Below, piece by piece: positions 33,053 to 42,900 of a stretch of 64,000 nucleotides of DNA. The notes beneath the pieces are model-generated. The model worked only from the letters and a program-made list of their open reading frames with translations, had not been told where the DNA came from and ran no database searches. The position numbers and the translations under genes were made by a program. The stretch is taken from positions 186,001 to 250,000 of the forward strand of contig NW_020167527.1 in assembly GCF_001641265.1 (NCBI RefSeq). Direction: 5' to 3'. The stretch is from Pseudogymnoascus destructans. Lineage: Eukaryota > Ascomycota > Leotiomycetes > Thelebolales > Thelebolaceae. The number at the start of each line of letters is the position of its first letter. Positions within the stretch are counted from its first letter, which is position 1.

Positions 33053-33795
33053 AATGGGCAATGAGGGGGTGTTGGGTGTTTGGTTGTATGTGAGAAAGTC
33101 GCAAGACAGATCAGAGGCTAGAAAGTTGCTTAATGAACCTTGTCGCAAGATGGTATAATAGAACTACCCGACTTGATAAAATGTTGAGAAGAACAAGAAA
33201 GCAGAATTATAGAGAGGGGGGGCAGGGGGTGATTTGGGAGTGGAAGGAGTGGAAGGGGAAGGTATCAGCAGTCGGTGATTATTGAAGCCACTAATCCGGG
33301 GTCAGGTTGCAAGAAAGGGGCGGCGGGGCTAGCGTTAAGCGTCAGCAGGAGAATGTGCAAGTACGAGAACGGAAAGGGGATGCGGGGAGATGAGGATTTG
33401 ATATTTAACAAGAAATAGAGCGGTATCTATCCATCTGTGCCGTTTTTATTGGTATGGATAACTTATATGATGATGAAGAGATGAGATGACGACGTTTTGT
33501 CCAGTTGATCTGATTGATCTGGCCTGCACGTGATTAGACATCCTAAAAGTTTGTCTCCTCGTGCACCTTCCAACTACAACACCAAAGAGAAAGAGAAAGA
33601 GAAAGAGCCGACCAATCCACCCTCGAGCCTACCGAACACACTTCATCTCAGGATTTCGAAGCCGCAAAGGTCGTCCCGTTCAAAGACGATCTGCTGTTGC
33701 TTCGAAACCACCCCCCAGAGTCAGCCGTGGCTCCTATTCACCCTCACGCACGACGCGACAGTCTCCTCGACGGCTGGCGGGGAGGCTATCGTGGA
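33053..33795. promoter_or_regulatory. Divergent promoter region with GA-rich tract
   Basis: This gap lies between the coiled-coil gene (minus) and the bromodomain gene (plus). An AGAGAA tandem tract of about four units sits at 33585-33608. If the bromodomain protein begins at the upstream in-frame ATG 33697, the last 99 bp are coding. Confidence 0.5.
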
Positions 33796-36333
33796 ATGAA
33801 TAATATAACGGCCTACACTCCCCTTGAATCGCTACTACTGTTTCAATCCTTGGCCGTCTTTGGGACCGAAGCGAACGTGTTCGCACGAATCTCGGACCTC
33901 CTCAAGAACAATATCCTCGTACGAGATGGCGACCGATACGACCCAGGCCGACTCAGCCCTGATTCCCTTCACGAACTGTATCTGCAGCTACTGCGCGAAG
34001 AGCTGAAGAGCGAACTAGAAAGTGAGACACCTGGCGACGCGAGCCCGTCAAAGAAGCGCAAGATCCAGAGCCCGCCGCTCCCGACAATCAAGGATGCGAA
34101 GGAATACAGTGGAAAGCTTCCGCAGCTGGTAGATAGACTATATGCAAGATACAGAGATCAAACCATACAGGCCATTCGGGATGACGAGCGGAGATACGAT
34201 GTGCTCAAACGAGAGCTCAAGGAAATCGAGCGTGGGGAGTGGGACGAAAGGATCATGAAAGACGAACGACGCGGGCAACAAACATCCAGCGAAGATCCCC
34301 GGCGGGCACCAAGTGTACCAATTGTCTCTGAAAAGCCTGAAAGGCCCGCGTCCCGAGGTGCAGAACTCCAGACGGCACCAGCAGCCTCTCCGCTGGCTTC
34401 ACCACGGACGGAGCAAAGACATGAAGGCTTGGCAATCAGCGACGTTCTCAGCACTCAAGAAGTTCCCGCATCGCCTCGACCCCTTGAAAAGGATTCGGTG
34501 CCTCGTGTACGGAATGGAAATGTCCCACCCATAAACCACCACAGGACGCCTAGCATCGACCGCCCCCATGGACCTTCTCCACTACAACCGGACCAAAGAC
34601 CGCCCTCTCTTGACCGAAAGTGGGAGAATTACCAACCTCCTCCAACCCAGCCATATTCTCCTCATACTCCGACTCCACACGGATATTCGCCTTACCCACA
34701 GGGGCAATATGCCCCGGTGTATCCCCAGCGAGGCTCTTTCTCTGGTCCTTTGCCACCCGCTCGCGGCCCAGTTCCTTCTTCCCCTCACGCGGCACAGCCT
34801 ATAGTCTTGCCGCCTTCAGGCCAGCAAGGCCCTGGCTCCCCAGCAAAGCCCTTAGATCAGTTAGCAGAAGTGGCTGAGCAACAATACCGACCGCAACAGC
34901 AAGGCCAGGGGCAACAAATGGCTCAGTACCCTCGAACCCCTGGCCAACAAACGGGACCATACCCACCCGGTTCTGGCCTTCAAGTGTCCCAATATTCCCC
35001 AGCCCAGTATGCTCAACCTCCCCCACAGCAACCATTCAGAGGCAACGGGCAGCATCCGCAAGGGCAACTGCCTGCACACTGGAACCAGTACCAACAGCTT
35101 CCACCTGCAAACTACTACCCTGCGCCTGCTCCACAGCCCGGGCAACGGCCGTTCCCAGTTAGGCCAGAAATTGCACAGCCGGAGCAAAGGCAGTACAACT
35201 CGCCATACAATCCAAGTGGTGGCCAGCCTCCGGCTTTCAAATCAGCCCCCGCTCCCAAGCCTCTGCTACGCGATACTCAACCAAACACACCAGTTACAAG
35301 GCCGGTTCTCAGCACTGGAAGGGCTACCAGATGGACACCAGTGGCGACTCCCGGAACTCCCAAAGCATCTATTTCCCCCGATGCACCAGCTTTCGAACCT
35401 CTGAGCCCGCAGCCCAAATCTTCTACCTTGCCCAAGGACAAGGCAAAGAAGCCTCGTGGCCGACCACCCCGCATCAGGGCTGGCAGCACAGCCTCGCCTG
35501 CGCCGCCGCCAGCACCACCATCGCAAGTTGCAGATGCCAAGGTGAAGAAAGAAACGCCTGGCCTCCGCTCTCTCCAAGATCTCGCACTCGCTACTTCCGC
35601 CGAAGACACGGCAGGAGCAACAACCGACGAGACCCCCGTCCCCACTTCCTCACCTCTTCGCAAGCGCAAACGCAGCCCTGCGCACGCACCGTCAAAGCCT
35701 CCTACCCACGTCCTCTGGACGCGCAACTTCTCCAGAATCTCGGCGTCGGCACTCGAGCGTATCGGTGCCCACCGCTGCGCGAGCACTTTCGCCAATCCCA
35801 TCAAGGAGCGCGACGCGCCGGGTTACAAAGATGTGATTCTACGCCCGCAAGACTTGAAGTCGATCCGCTCTGCAATCACGGCTGGCTCACGCGCTGGGCT
35901 CGCCGCGGTGGCTAGTATGGATGAGGAGAGTGATAAGGGGCAAGCGAGTCTGCAGCTCGCTATCAGCGAAGAGCTCGTGCCGCCGAAGGGTATCGTGAAC
36001 AATGCGCAGCTGGAGAAGGAGCTCATGCTCATGTTTGCGAATGCGATCATGTTCAACCCCGATCCTGATCACGGCTTCGGCCGCGCATTCTCAGCGAGAA
36101 AGGGAGCCCTTGCGGAAGTTGAAGATAATAGAGGGTATACGCTTGATGAGGATGGAGTGGTGCAGGATACGAGGACGATGTTTGCGGATGTGGAGAAGAT
36201 TATTGGGGAGCTGAGGAGCGCGGAGCAGAGGAAGAGCGAGGAGAAGGAGGGGCTTGAGAGGAGGGCGAGGGAGAGCGAGAGTGTGGATGATGTGGACCAG
36301 GAGGGGCCGGGGAAGAAGAGGAAGAGGGGTTAG
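33796..36333 (+). CDS. Bromodomain protein, NuA4/BRD8-type
   Basis: This is a single exon. I place the start at 33796 (MNNITAYTPLESLLLFQSL), giving 845 residues; an upstream in-frame ATG at 33697 would add 33. The N-terminal 170 residues are helical and conserved-looking (LFQSLAVFGTEANVFARISDLLKNN, then YLQLLREELKSE and RYRDQTIQAIRDDERRYDVLKRELKEIERGEWD), as in BRD8-like NuA4 subunits. A long Pro/Gln-rich disordered middle follows, with an AT-hook-like KKPRGRPPRIRAG. The C-terminal part (from HVLWTRNFSRISASALERIGAHRCASTFANP) reads as a bromodomain, with IMFNP as the usual end of the ligand-binding loop. It would bind acetylated histones in the nucleus as part of an acetyltransferase complex; the exact complex is inference. 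Confidence 0.8.
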   Translation: MNNITAYTPLESLLLFQSLAVFGTEANVFARISDLLKNNILVRDGDRYDPGRLSPDSLHELYLQLLREELKSELESETPGDASPSKKRKIQSPPLPTIKDAKEYSGKLPQLVDRLYARYRDQTIQAIRDDERRYDVLKRELKEIERGEWDERIMKDERRGQQTSSEDPRRAPSVPIVSEKPERPASRGAELQTAPAASPLASPRTEQRHEGLAISDVLSTQEVPASPRPLEKDSVPRVRNGNVPPINHHRTPSIDRPHGPSPLQPDQRPPSLDRKWENYQPPPTQPYSPHTPTPHGYSPYPQGQYAPVYPQRGSFSGPLPPARGPVPSSPHAAQPIVLPPSGQQGPGSPAKPLDQLAEVAEQQYRPQQQGQGQQMAQYPRTPGQQTGPYPPGSGLQVSQYSPAQYAQPPPQQPFRGNGQHPQGQLPAHWNQYQQLPPANYYPAPAPQPGQRPFPVRPEIAQPEQRQYNSPYNPSGGQPPAFKSAPAPKPLLRDTQPNTPVTRPVLSTGRATRWTPVATPGTPKASISPDAPAFEPLSPQPKSSTLPKDKAKKPRGRPPRIRAGSTASPAPPPAPPSQVADAKVKKETPGLRSLQDLALATSAEDTAGATTDETPVPTSSPLRKRKRSPAHAPSKPPTHVLWTRNFSRISASALERIGAHRCASTFANPIKERDAPGYKDVILRPQDLKSIRSAITAGSRAGLAAVASMDEESDKGQASLQLAISEELVPPKGIVNNAQLEKELMLMFANAIMFNPDPDHGFGRAFSARKGALAEVEDNRGYTLDEDGVVQDTRTMFADVEKIIGELRSAEQRKSEEKEGLERRARESESVDDVDQEGPGKKRKRG

Positions 36334-36744
36334 GTGGTTGATTCTTGTACGATGATGGCGCGAATTGGTGTGCGGTTGGTAATTTTAGGGGGGGGCTCTT
36401 GGTTAGGCGCAGTTGCTAACGGGATATGGCCCAATAAGCAAGGATAGTAATTCCGTTGAGCTGTGTGCTTCTGTAGAATTAACCACATACGATGGGGCGA
36501 CAATATATATTTTGAACCTCTGCTACGTGTGTCTTCATGTTCGAGTTCATACAGTCCAATGTATGAAATAGGAGCATGCATACGGATGTGGCGTAGTTCT
36601 GTTTCCCACGACGCTTGATCTTCGGAACTAACAATGCATCATCCATCTGCCTTCTTCAACCAAGGCATTTTCCACTACAACATAAACTCCACGACCTAAA
36701 ATGCAGCCACGGCTCCCATTCGACTTCTCACACGCGCCTCCCTG
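36334..36744. other. Intergenic, no gene seen
   Basis: This lies between the bromodomain gene and the APH-family fragment. No coding signal is seen, and the sequence just before the fragment does not extend it upstream. Confidence 0.5.
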
Positions 36745-36750
36745 ATGGCT

Positions 36751-37163
36751 CTTAATCGAACAACCAGAGTCCTGGCCGGATGGAATCGATGAATGGGTTA
36801 CGGGCCTACGAACCTCGGCTTCGAACCTTTTTGGCCGTTTTCCACGAGCGTGAAGATGCCTTTATGCAGGAAGGCAGGCTTGATGAGAACCACAGACTCT
36901 CGCTGCCTATGCGGGAAAGCTGGGAGAGTGGCGATTTCTGGGTCGTGTATGCTGCGAGCAAGAGTTTTGCTTTTTATGCGGTATTTTGGAAGTATTTGGA
37001 TACGCGCTTTTCTGGGCCTGCAGCTGAATTAGATGGGGATGAGTGGGAGAGGAGGACTGGGTTGCTGGATGAGGAGGAGGTTATGGAAATTGACAGCTTT
37101 ATCGACCAGAAAGTTGATGAATTGAAAAACTCCGGTCTTGGCATGGGAACCTGGCTAAGTTAA
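36751..37163 (+). pseudogene. C-terminal fragment of an APH/kinase-like family gene
   Basis: The frame 36780-37163 reads EPRLRTFLAVFHEREDAFMQEGRL, then LSLPMRESWESGDFWVVYAASKSFAFYAVFWKYLDTRF and a charged end with LLDEEEVMEI. This is the C-terminal part of a fungal aminoglycoside-phosphotransferase-like (kinase-fold) family. The piece just upstream, IEQPESWPDGIDEWV, belongs to the same protein but lies in another frame, and no N-lobe or catalytic-loop sequence is found before it. The gene is therefore truncated and frameshifted, with its catalytic part missing. It ends 30 bp before the stop of the convergent DHA1 gene. Confidence 0.65.
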
Positions 37164-37193
37164 TTTAGCGTATATACGATATTATATATGAAT

Positions 37194-38887
37194 CTACCCC
37201 ATATTAGAGCTATATTTCCCCATCTCCCTGATCCGAGGCCCATAAAACCAAAAGACGAACGGGATCGGAATATTCAACACCGAGACGATGGCGAGCACAC
37301 TGAACGCCCAATCATTCCCCAGACTTCGGAACATCGACGGGACAATAAGCGGGAATGCAGCAGCGAGCACGCTTCGCATGAATGTGTTTGCGGCTACGGC
37401 GCTGGCGCCCCATCGCTGGAAGGTGTCGACGAGGTAGTTTAGGGCGCTGGTGAAAATTGTGTAGTAACCGAAGCCCATCATGGTAACTCCTATTACGGCT
37501 GCTATCCATGGGAGCTGTGGGGAAGCAGTCCATCCTATGATGAATAGTCCGCCGGATAGAATAACTGAGGCAATCATCATTGGCGGCAGTCGAGCCTCGG
37601 GTACCGGTTTGAAGTCGTTGGCTTCGTAGGCGATGTTATAGTATTTTTGATTTAGGGCGCTGAGTGCTGCTCCCATAATGATTCCTATAAGCACACCAAG
37701 GAACGGAAGAGATCCTACGAGCTCGTTCCATCCTCGTGCCTCTTGGAAGATGATGGGGAACGACGCCAGACTGGCATAGAACGTTCCATAGATGAAAGAG
37801 GAGTAAATAGTAACTGAGAGGCAAACTGGCGTCAGTAGCATCTGTAGAGGTCGCAGGCCAAACTTTATAGCGAGTGCCTTGATGGAAACAGCGGTTTCTT
37901 CCCATTCAGCATGCAGGGCCCAGTTCCCCGTGTTTTGTCTCAGCCTGCGTGCCTTTCTAACGAGCAATATCGGCACATAGGATTCTTCGATGAATATTAG
38001 ACCTGGAATAAGTATCGAGGCCTGCAAGATGCCGGTAGTCTGATGCTTATGTTAATTAAGTTCTTCGCGCAATGATTCCCGGAACTCAGTTACATACATA
38101 TTCAGTCCATCTCCAATTTGTGCCACTATAAATAATAGCGCCCCCAACGATGGGTCCCAGGGACTTGTAATTCTGTTAATGGCAATCAAATTTGCAGATC
38201 TGCTTCAACCTACCGGGCCTCCACAGACGGCGAGCGTGTAGCCGACAATAGCATTTCCCCGTTGAGATGCATCCCATATGTCAACGTAGACTCCTCCGGT
38301 GCAGGTGATCGGAGCAGCTCCAAAGAATCCCGTAAAGAACCGAGTAATCAGGACGGTTTGGATATCCTTCGCCGTCGCCGTCCCAAATGACATCACGATG
38401 GAGACGAAGAATGGGATCAAGACAGGCCATTTCCGGCCGTAAACCTCTGACAGCGGCGCCCAGAGTAGCGGTCCAAATCCCCAGCTGTTTGGTAAATCAG
38501 CAGTGGTCACTATGATACCAGTAGCTGGACTGACCCCAAGAGTAAGAGACTTGTCCCGATGATGGCCACATCTGGTGACACATTGAACTCATCGGCGACC
38601 TTGCTATTGGCAGGAGAGTAACTTATAGATCGATTAGCAACTTGGATACAACTTTGGATTCACAAGCTTTCTAACGCTGTGCTTGCCCACACGGATCCGA
38701 GGCTTGTCAGACTGTAAAGACCGCTCGTAACCACTTTTCTTGAGAACGACCAGTTCAGTGGGTTCGCTGTATCAGAAGGGCCATCGAAGTCAACAATACT
38801 GCCTTCGCTTGAATCATCTATATTGTCATGTGCAGCAGTGGAAGGCGACTGCCGCGAAATCTTCTCCGAGGGTGGTAATTCGGCCAT
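37194..38887 (-). CDS. MFS transporter, DHA1 type, divergent from the PKS
   Basis: Five exons (38887-38676, 38621-38535, 38484-38214, 38172-38098, 38039-37194) join to 496 residues. After a Ser/Asp-rich N-terminus comes IVDFDGPSDTANPLNWS, the DHA1 lead-in. Later come SKVADEFNVSPDVAIIGTSLLLLG, GFGPLLWAPLSEVYGRKWPVL, RFFTGFFGAAPITCTGGVYVDIW and GPIVGGAIIYSGTNWRWTEY. The C-terminal half carries NYLVDTFQRWGASAVAANTFMRSVLAAAFPL. Such carriers export metabolites or toxins or take part in resistance. Its start is about 1 kb from, and divergent to, the NR-PKS start, which makes it a candidate exporter of the polyketide. Every exon keeps frame and the sum is 497 codons with the stop. Confidence 0.88.
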
Positions 38888-39398
38888 ATAGATAATTATT
38901 GATAATCAAAGTTTAAAGTTTACACAAATCCGCCACCGTGACATCCTTTATAACCCGAGCACTAAAATCTCACCAATGCAGGGATGCACAGACAGGAAGG
39001 TAGTGAATGGGCTTGATACTGAGAACTGGAGGTAAAGCTACTCTAATAACGCATGGAAGCTAAGGTGAAAGCGGTAGCGGCGTGATGGTTGGTGTCGGCC
39101 CTCTGATATCACGGGTCGGGTTAATAATTTGCCTGTTTGACGTCCATCATCCTCGACTCGACAACCACATGAGCCTTTGCTGTAATTGTCATATGCGCCA
39201 TATTTTAATCTGGCAATGGATTGAAATTCATACTGGACGCAGTTTATTTTTTCTTGCGTCGGATATTGCGTAAGTTCTTTGCAGGGCCTTTCTAATACAG
39301 CACAATGGCTTCGACTGAGGGACTCGCACCGAGAGGCTCCCCTTGACTTGATGGACAACGCAACATCGCGTGACAAAGAAGATGCGTGTGTTTTATTA

Positions 39399-39433
39399 TA
39401 ATATAATATAATATAGTATATTATATTATATTA
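39399..39433. repeat. AT-rich inverted repeat in the PKS/MFS promoter
   Basis: The arms 39399-39413 and 39419-39433 are perfect 15-bp reverse complements made only of A and T, around the 5-nt loop TAGTA. The tract continues as TATA-like repeats on the left. It could extrude as a cruciform or be a decayed microsatellite. Confidence 0.8.
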
Positions 39434-39770
39434 CATAACAATACCCATGACAGCTTCGATTCTTGCTTTCCTCTCCTCGCGCGCTTTGGATATGGGAATA
39501 CCATAAACTGCGTGATCATGCCGCTGTAGCCTCATTCTGCAAATACCACGACTTGAATCGGATCCCGGGGAGTGGCGGGTTGCACAGCCAATCAAATGCA
39601 GCTAATATCTACGACAGGATTGACGGGCCAGGTGAGCGGTATGCGAAACGGTGTCCGAACTTAGTGCAAGGCAAGGCTCCCAATATGGGGATGGTAACAC
39701 CCAGGCATATTCGGCTTCAGCTAATATTTAGCACTGGCCAATTATGGCTTAAGTTCCTTGGAAGGAACGA

Positions 39771-39806
39771 TACGAGACCTTGGCCAAAATTGGCCAAGGT
39801 CTTGTA
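39771..39806. promoter_or_regulatory. 36-bp palindrome upstream of the NR-PKS
   Basis: The core 39775-39802 is a perfect 28-bp palindrome, AGACCTTGGCCAA-AA-TTGGCCAAGGTCT, whose middle AA/TT is self-complementary. One mismatch separates it from three more matching bases on each side. The half-site TTGGCCAA overlaps a CCAAT box on minus. It lies about 150 bp before the ATG at 39957. This could be a dimeric regulator's operator; no known factor is named. Confidence 0.6.
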
Positions 39807-39956
39807 TCTATTAAGGTTGGATCCCTGGGAAGTGAGAAACGATGGAGGATTTCGCTACTGCTATGATTTCCCAGCGTCCATATAATTATGCTCCCAACCC
39901 TGTGTGGAGGAATCTATGACCCAGTTTCTCTGAGAATGCAGTCACGAACCGAAATT

Positions 39957-42900
39957 ATGACCTCTTGCCAGGTCCTCCTTTTTGGCGACTTGGCCATTCG
40001 TTTCGAAGACGAGCTTCGCCAACTAGTTCACGTCGGGGGGAATGAGAGTCTTCGTTCGTTTTTCGATCAAGTTAGCTATGCTCTTCGGCAGGAATTTGGA
40101 AATCTTCCCCGCAGCCAGCAAGATCTATTTCCCCGGTTTACTACACTTGTTGATCTTGTCTCAAAGTTGGCGGAAACAGAAGGGAACCCCGTTTTGAGAT
40201 TTACCCTTCTTCCAGTTTGCGAAATAGGCCAGTTCATTAGGTAAACTTGGAAATCCGGCCTTCCATGGACAAAATACTGACGAGACCCTGATAGATACTT
40301 TGGGGAGGGGTCAAGGCTGTACCCCAGTGCCACCGACAGCTACTGTTTGGGGCTCTGTGCAGGTGGATTTGCCGCTGCAGCTGTCAGCACATCCCATACT
40401 TTGGCGGAGTTGATCCCGGCAGGAGTCGAAGCTGTTATAACTGCCTTTCGAACCGCTCTCTGCACAGTAGGAATTTGCAATGATATAGAAGGGCCGAATC
40501 ATGATAGACATCATCAGTCTTGGTCTGCGGTGGTAAATATCCAGGACGACGAAGCTTCTAAATTGATTAAACAATTTATTTTAGAAAAGGTGAGTGAGGA
40601 CGAAGTGATACCCAACAACGACGGTTTAATAGGGGCTAACCAAAACCGTTGATCAAGGGTCTCCCCCATATTTCTAAACCGTATTTAAGTGCCATAACAC
40701 CGTCGAATGTAACTATCAGCGGTCCTCCAAGCATCTTAAAGGAGTTCTTTGCAGCATATTCCTTGAAATTTTACTACATACCTGTCGAATTACCGTACCA
40801 TGCGCCTCACCTTTTCCACCCGCGCGACGTTGATGAAATCATCTGCCGGTTTGATGACAAATTACTTGGTTCGTACAAGCCACGAATTCCCATTTGGTCT
40901 CCAGCATCTGGCAAGCCCATTCTTGCCGAAAACTTCAAGGCTCTGTTACATAAAGTCGTGACAGACACCTTACGCGGACCAGTTCAATGGAAGAATATTC
41001 TTGAATCAACCGCCAAGCTCCTCGGGTACAGGGATTTCCAAGAATGTGCAATCCACGCGCTATCATCCAATGCTTCCTCTCTCCTTTCATCGGCCATCTC
41101 AAGGGGCACCAAAATGCTCGTCACCGTTATTGACTTGTCTGCGAAAACCGGATCACTACCGCAACCTCGGAGACACTGTGGACGTTTGGACCAGTCAAAG
41201 ATTGCCGTAGTTGGGTATTCAGGTCGTTTTCCAGACTCGGCGTCAAATGAGGAATTTTGGGAATTGCTGCATGCCGGGAAGGATGTCCACCGCCTTGTCC
41301 CTAAAGATCGTTTTGACTGGGAAGCACATTATGACCCTACTGGAAAAACCAAAAACACCAGTCGGGTCAAATATGGCTGCTTTATCAAGGAACCCGGGCT
41401 ATTTGATGCTCGCTTTTTCAACATTTCTCCAAGAGAAGCTGAGAACACAGATCCAGCTCAAAGATTAGCCATCACAACTACCTATGAGGCTCTTGAAATG
41501 GCAGGAATGGTGCCCAATAGAACGCCATCAACGCAGCAGGACCGCATCGGCGTCTTCTACGGTGTCACCAGCGATGACTGGAGAGAAGTTAACAGTGGCC
41601 AAGATGTAGAAACCTATTTTATCCCCGGTGGAAACCGTGCATTTGTTCCAGGGAGGATTAGGTATGACATTTTGAAATACTGAGTTCGTATTTACTAATT
41701 CCAGATGATAGCTATTTTTTCAGGTTCTCCGGCCCCAGCTTAAGTATAGACACTGCTTGCTCCTCTAGCTTCGCCGCAGTTCAAATTGCTTGCAGTAATC
41801 TGTGGAGAGGAGAGTGCGACACTGCCATTGCAGGTGGAACCAATGTTCTGACGAACCCCGACAATTTTGCTGGCCTTGATCGAGGCCATTTCCTAACGAC
41901 TACAGGTATTTTAACCCATCATTATAATAGGTCAGGTGAACCAGTTTAACCATGCATTTTCATAGGCAATTGTAATGCTTTTGACGATAAAGCTAGTGGC
42001 TATTGCCGCGCTGATGCTGTGGGTTCTGTCATTCTCAAAAGACTGGAGGATGCTCAAGCGGACAATGACCCTATTTTCGGTGTCATTGTAGGGGCATACA
42101 CAAACCACTGTGGACAAACGGATTCCATCACTAGACCTCATGAAGGCGACCAAACATCTGTCTTCAAGCGCATCATTCGACACGCCAATGTGAACCCACT
42201 CGATATTAGTTACGTCGAAATGCACGGAACAGGGACTCAAGCTGGAGATGCGACAGAAATGAATTCTGTATTATCAGTATTTGTCCCTGAAAGGAAACGA
42301 ATGCCAGATCATCCTCTCTATTTAGGTTCAGTCAAAGCCAATATTGGCCATGCGGAATCAGCATCCGGGGTCACTTCGCTCATCAAGGTGTTGATGATGA
42401 TGAAGCACAATGAAATCCCACCCCATTGCGGAATAAAAACACGGATTAACCACAAATATCCCCTCGACCTGAAAGAGCGAAATGTTAATATAGCCGCTAC
42501 GTCCGTTCCTTGGCATCGAACTGCTTCTGGGAAGCGGTCCGTTTTCTTGAACAATTTCAGTGCTGCAGGAGGTAACACAGCCGTACTCTTGGAAGATGCT
42601 CCAGTATTATCACATTCAAACGATATTAGCAGTGATCCTCGCAGCACCCATCTCGTTGCCATTACTGGAAAGTCTGCAAAGTCGTTGAACGATAATATCA
42701 AGTCTCTTATTAAATTCCTTGAGCTGAATCCAGACACCCCGCTACCTGCACTATCATACACGACTACAGCAAGGCGAATGCACTACTCACATAGGACAAT
42801 CTTTTCAGGATCAGACATAAAATCTATCTCAGATGCATTAAAGAACAGGGCGGCAGATTCGGACTTGAAGCCACTTTCAAACACAGCAAGCAATCCAAAA

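Larger units (their letters stand above)
38888..39956. promoter_or_regulatory. Shared divergent promoter, MFS gene and NR-PKS
   Basis: About 1.07 kb separates the two start codons. An AT hairpin lies at 39399-39433 and a long palindrome at 39771-39806. CCAAT boxes occur on plus at 39738-39742 and on minus at 39789-39793. A 140-codon plus frame at 39463-39885 has no ATG start or recognisable motif and is probably not a gene. Shared regulation of exporter and PKS is inference from the layout. Confidence 0.55.

Noticed and set aside
39303..39345. GGTGCGAGTCCC on the minus strand, like a tRNA T-arm
   Set aside because: The invariant TTC of the T loop is missing and no acceptor stem pairs with it.
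39463..39885. 140-codon plus-strand frame just upstream of the PKS
   Set aside because: It has no ATG at its start, no recognisable motif, and overlaps the palindrome. It is most likely promoter DNA open by chance.
40652..40657. Apparent stop codon in the SAT domain of the PKS
   Set aside because: The stop lies inside a 68-bp intron (40590-40657) with GTGAGT donor and CTAAC branch. Removing it joins FILEK to GLPHISKPYLSAITPS in frame, as in SAT domains.
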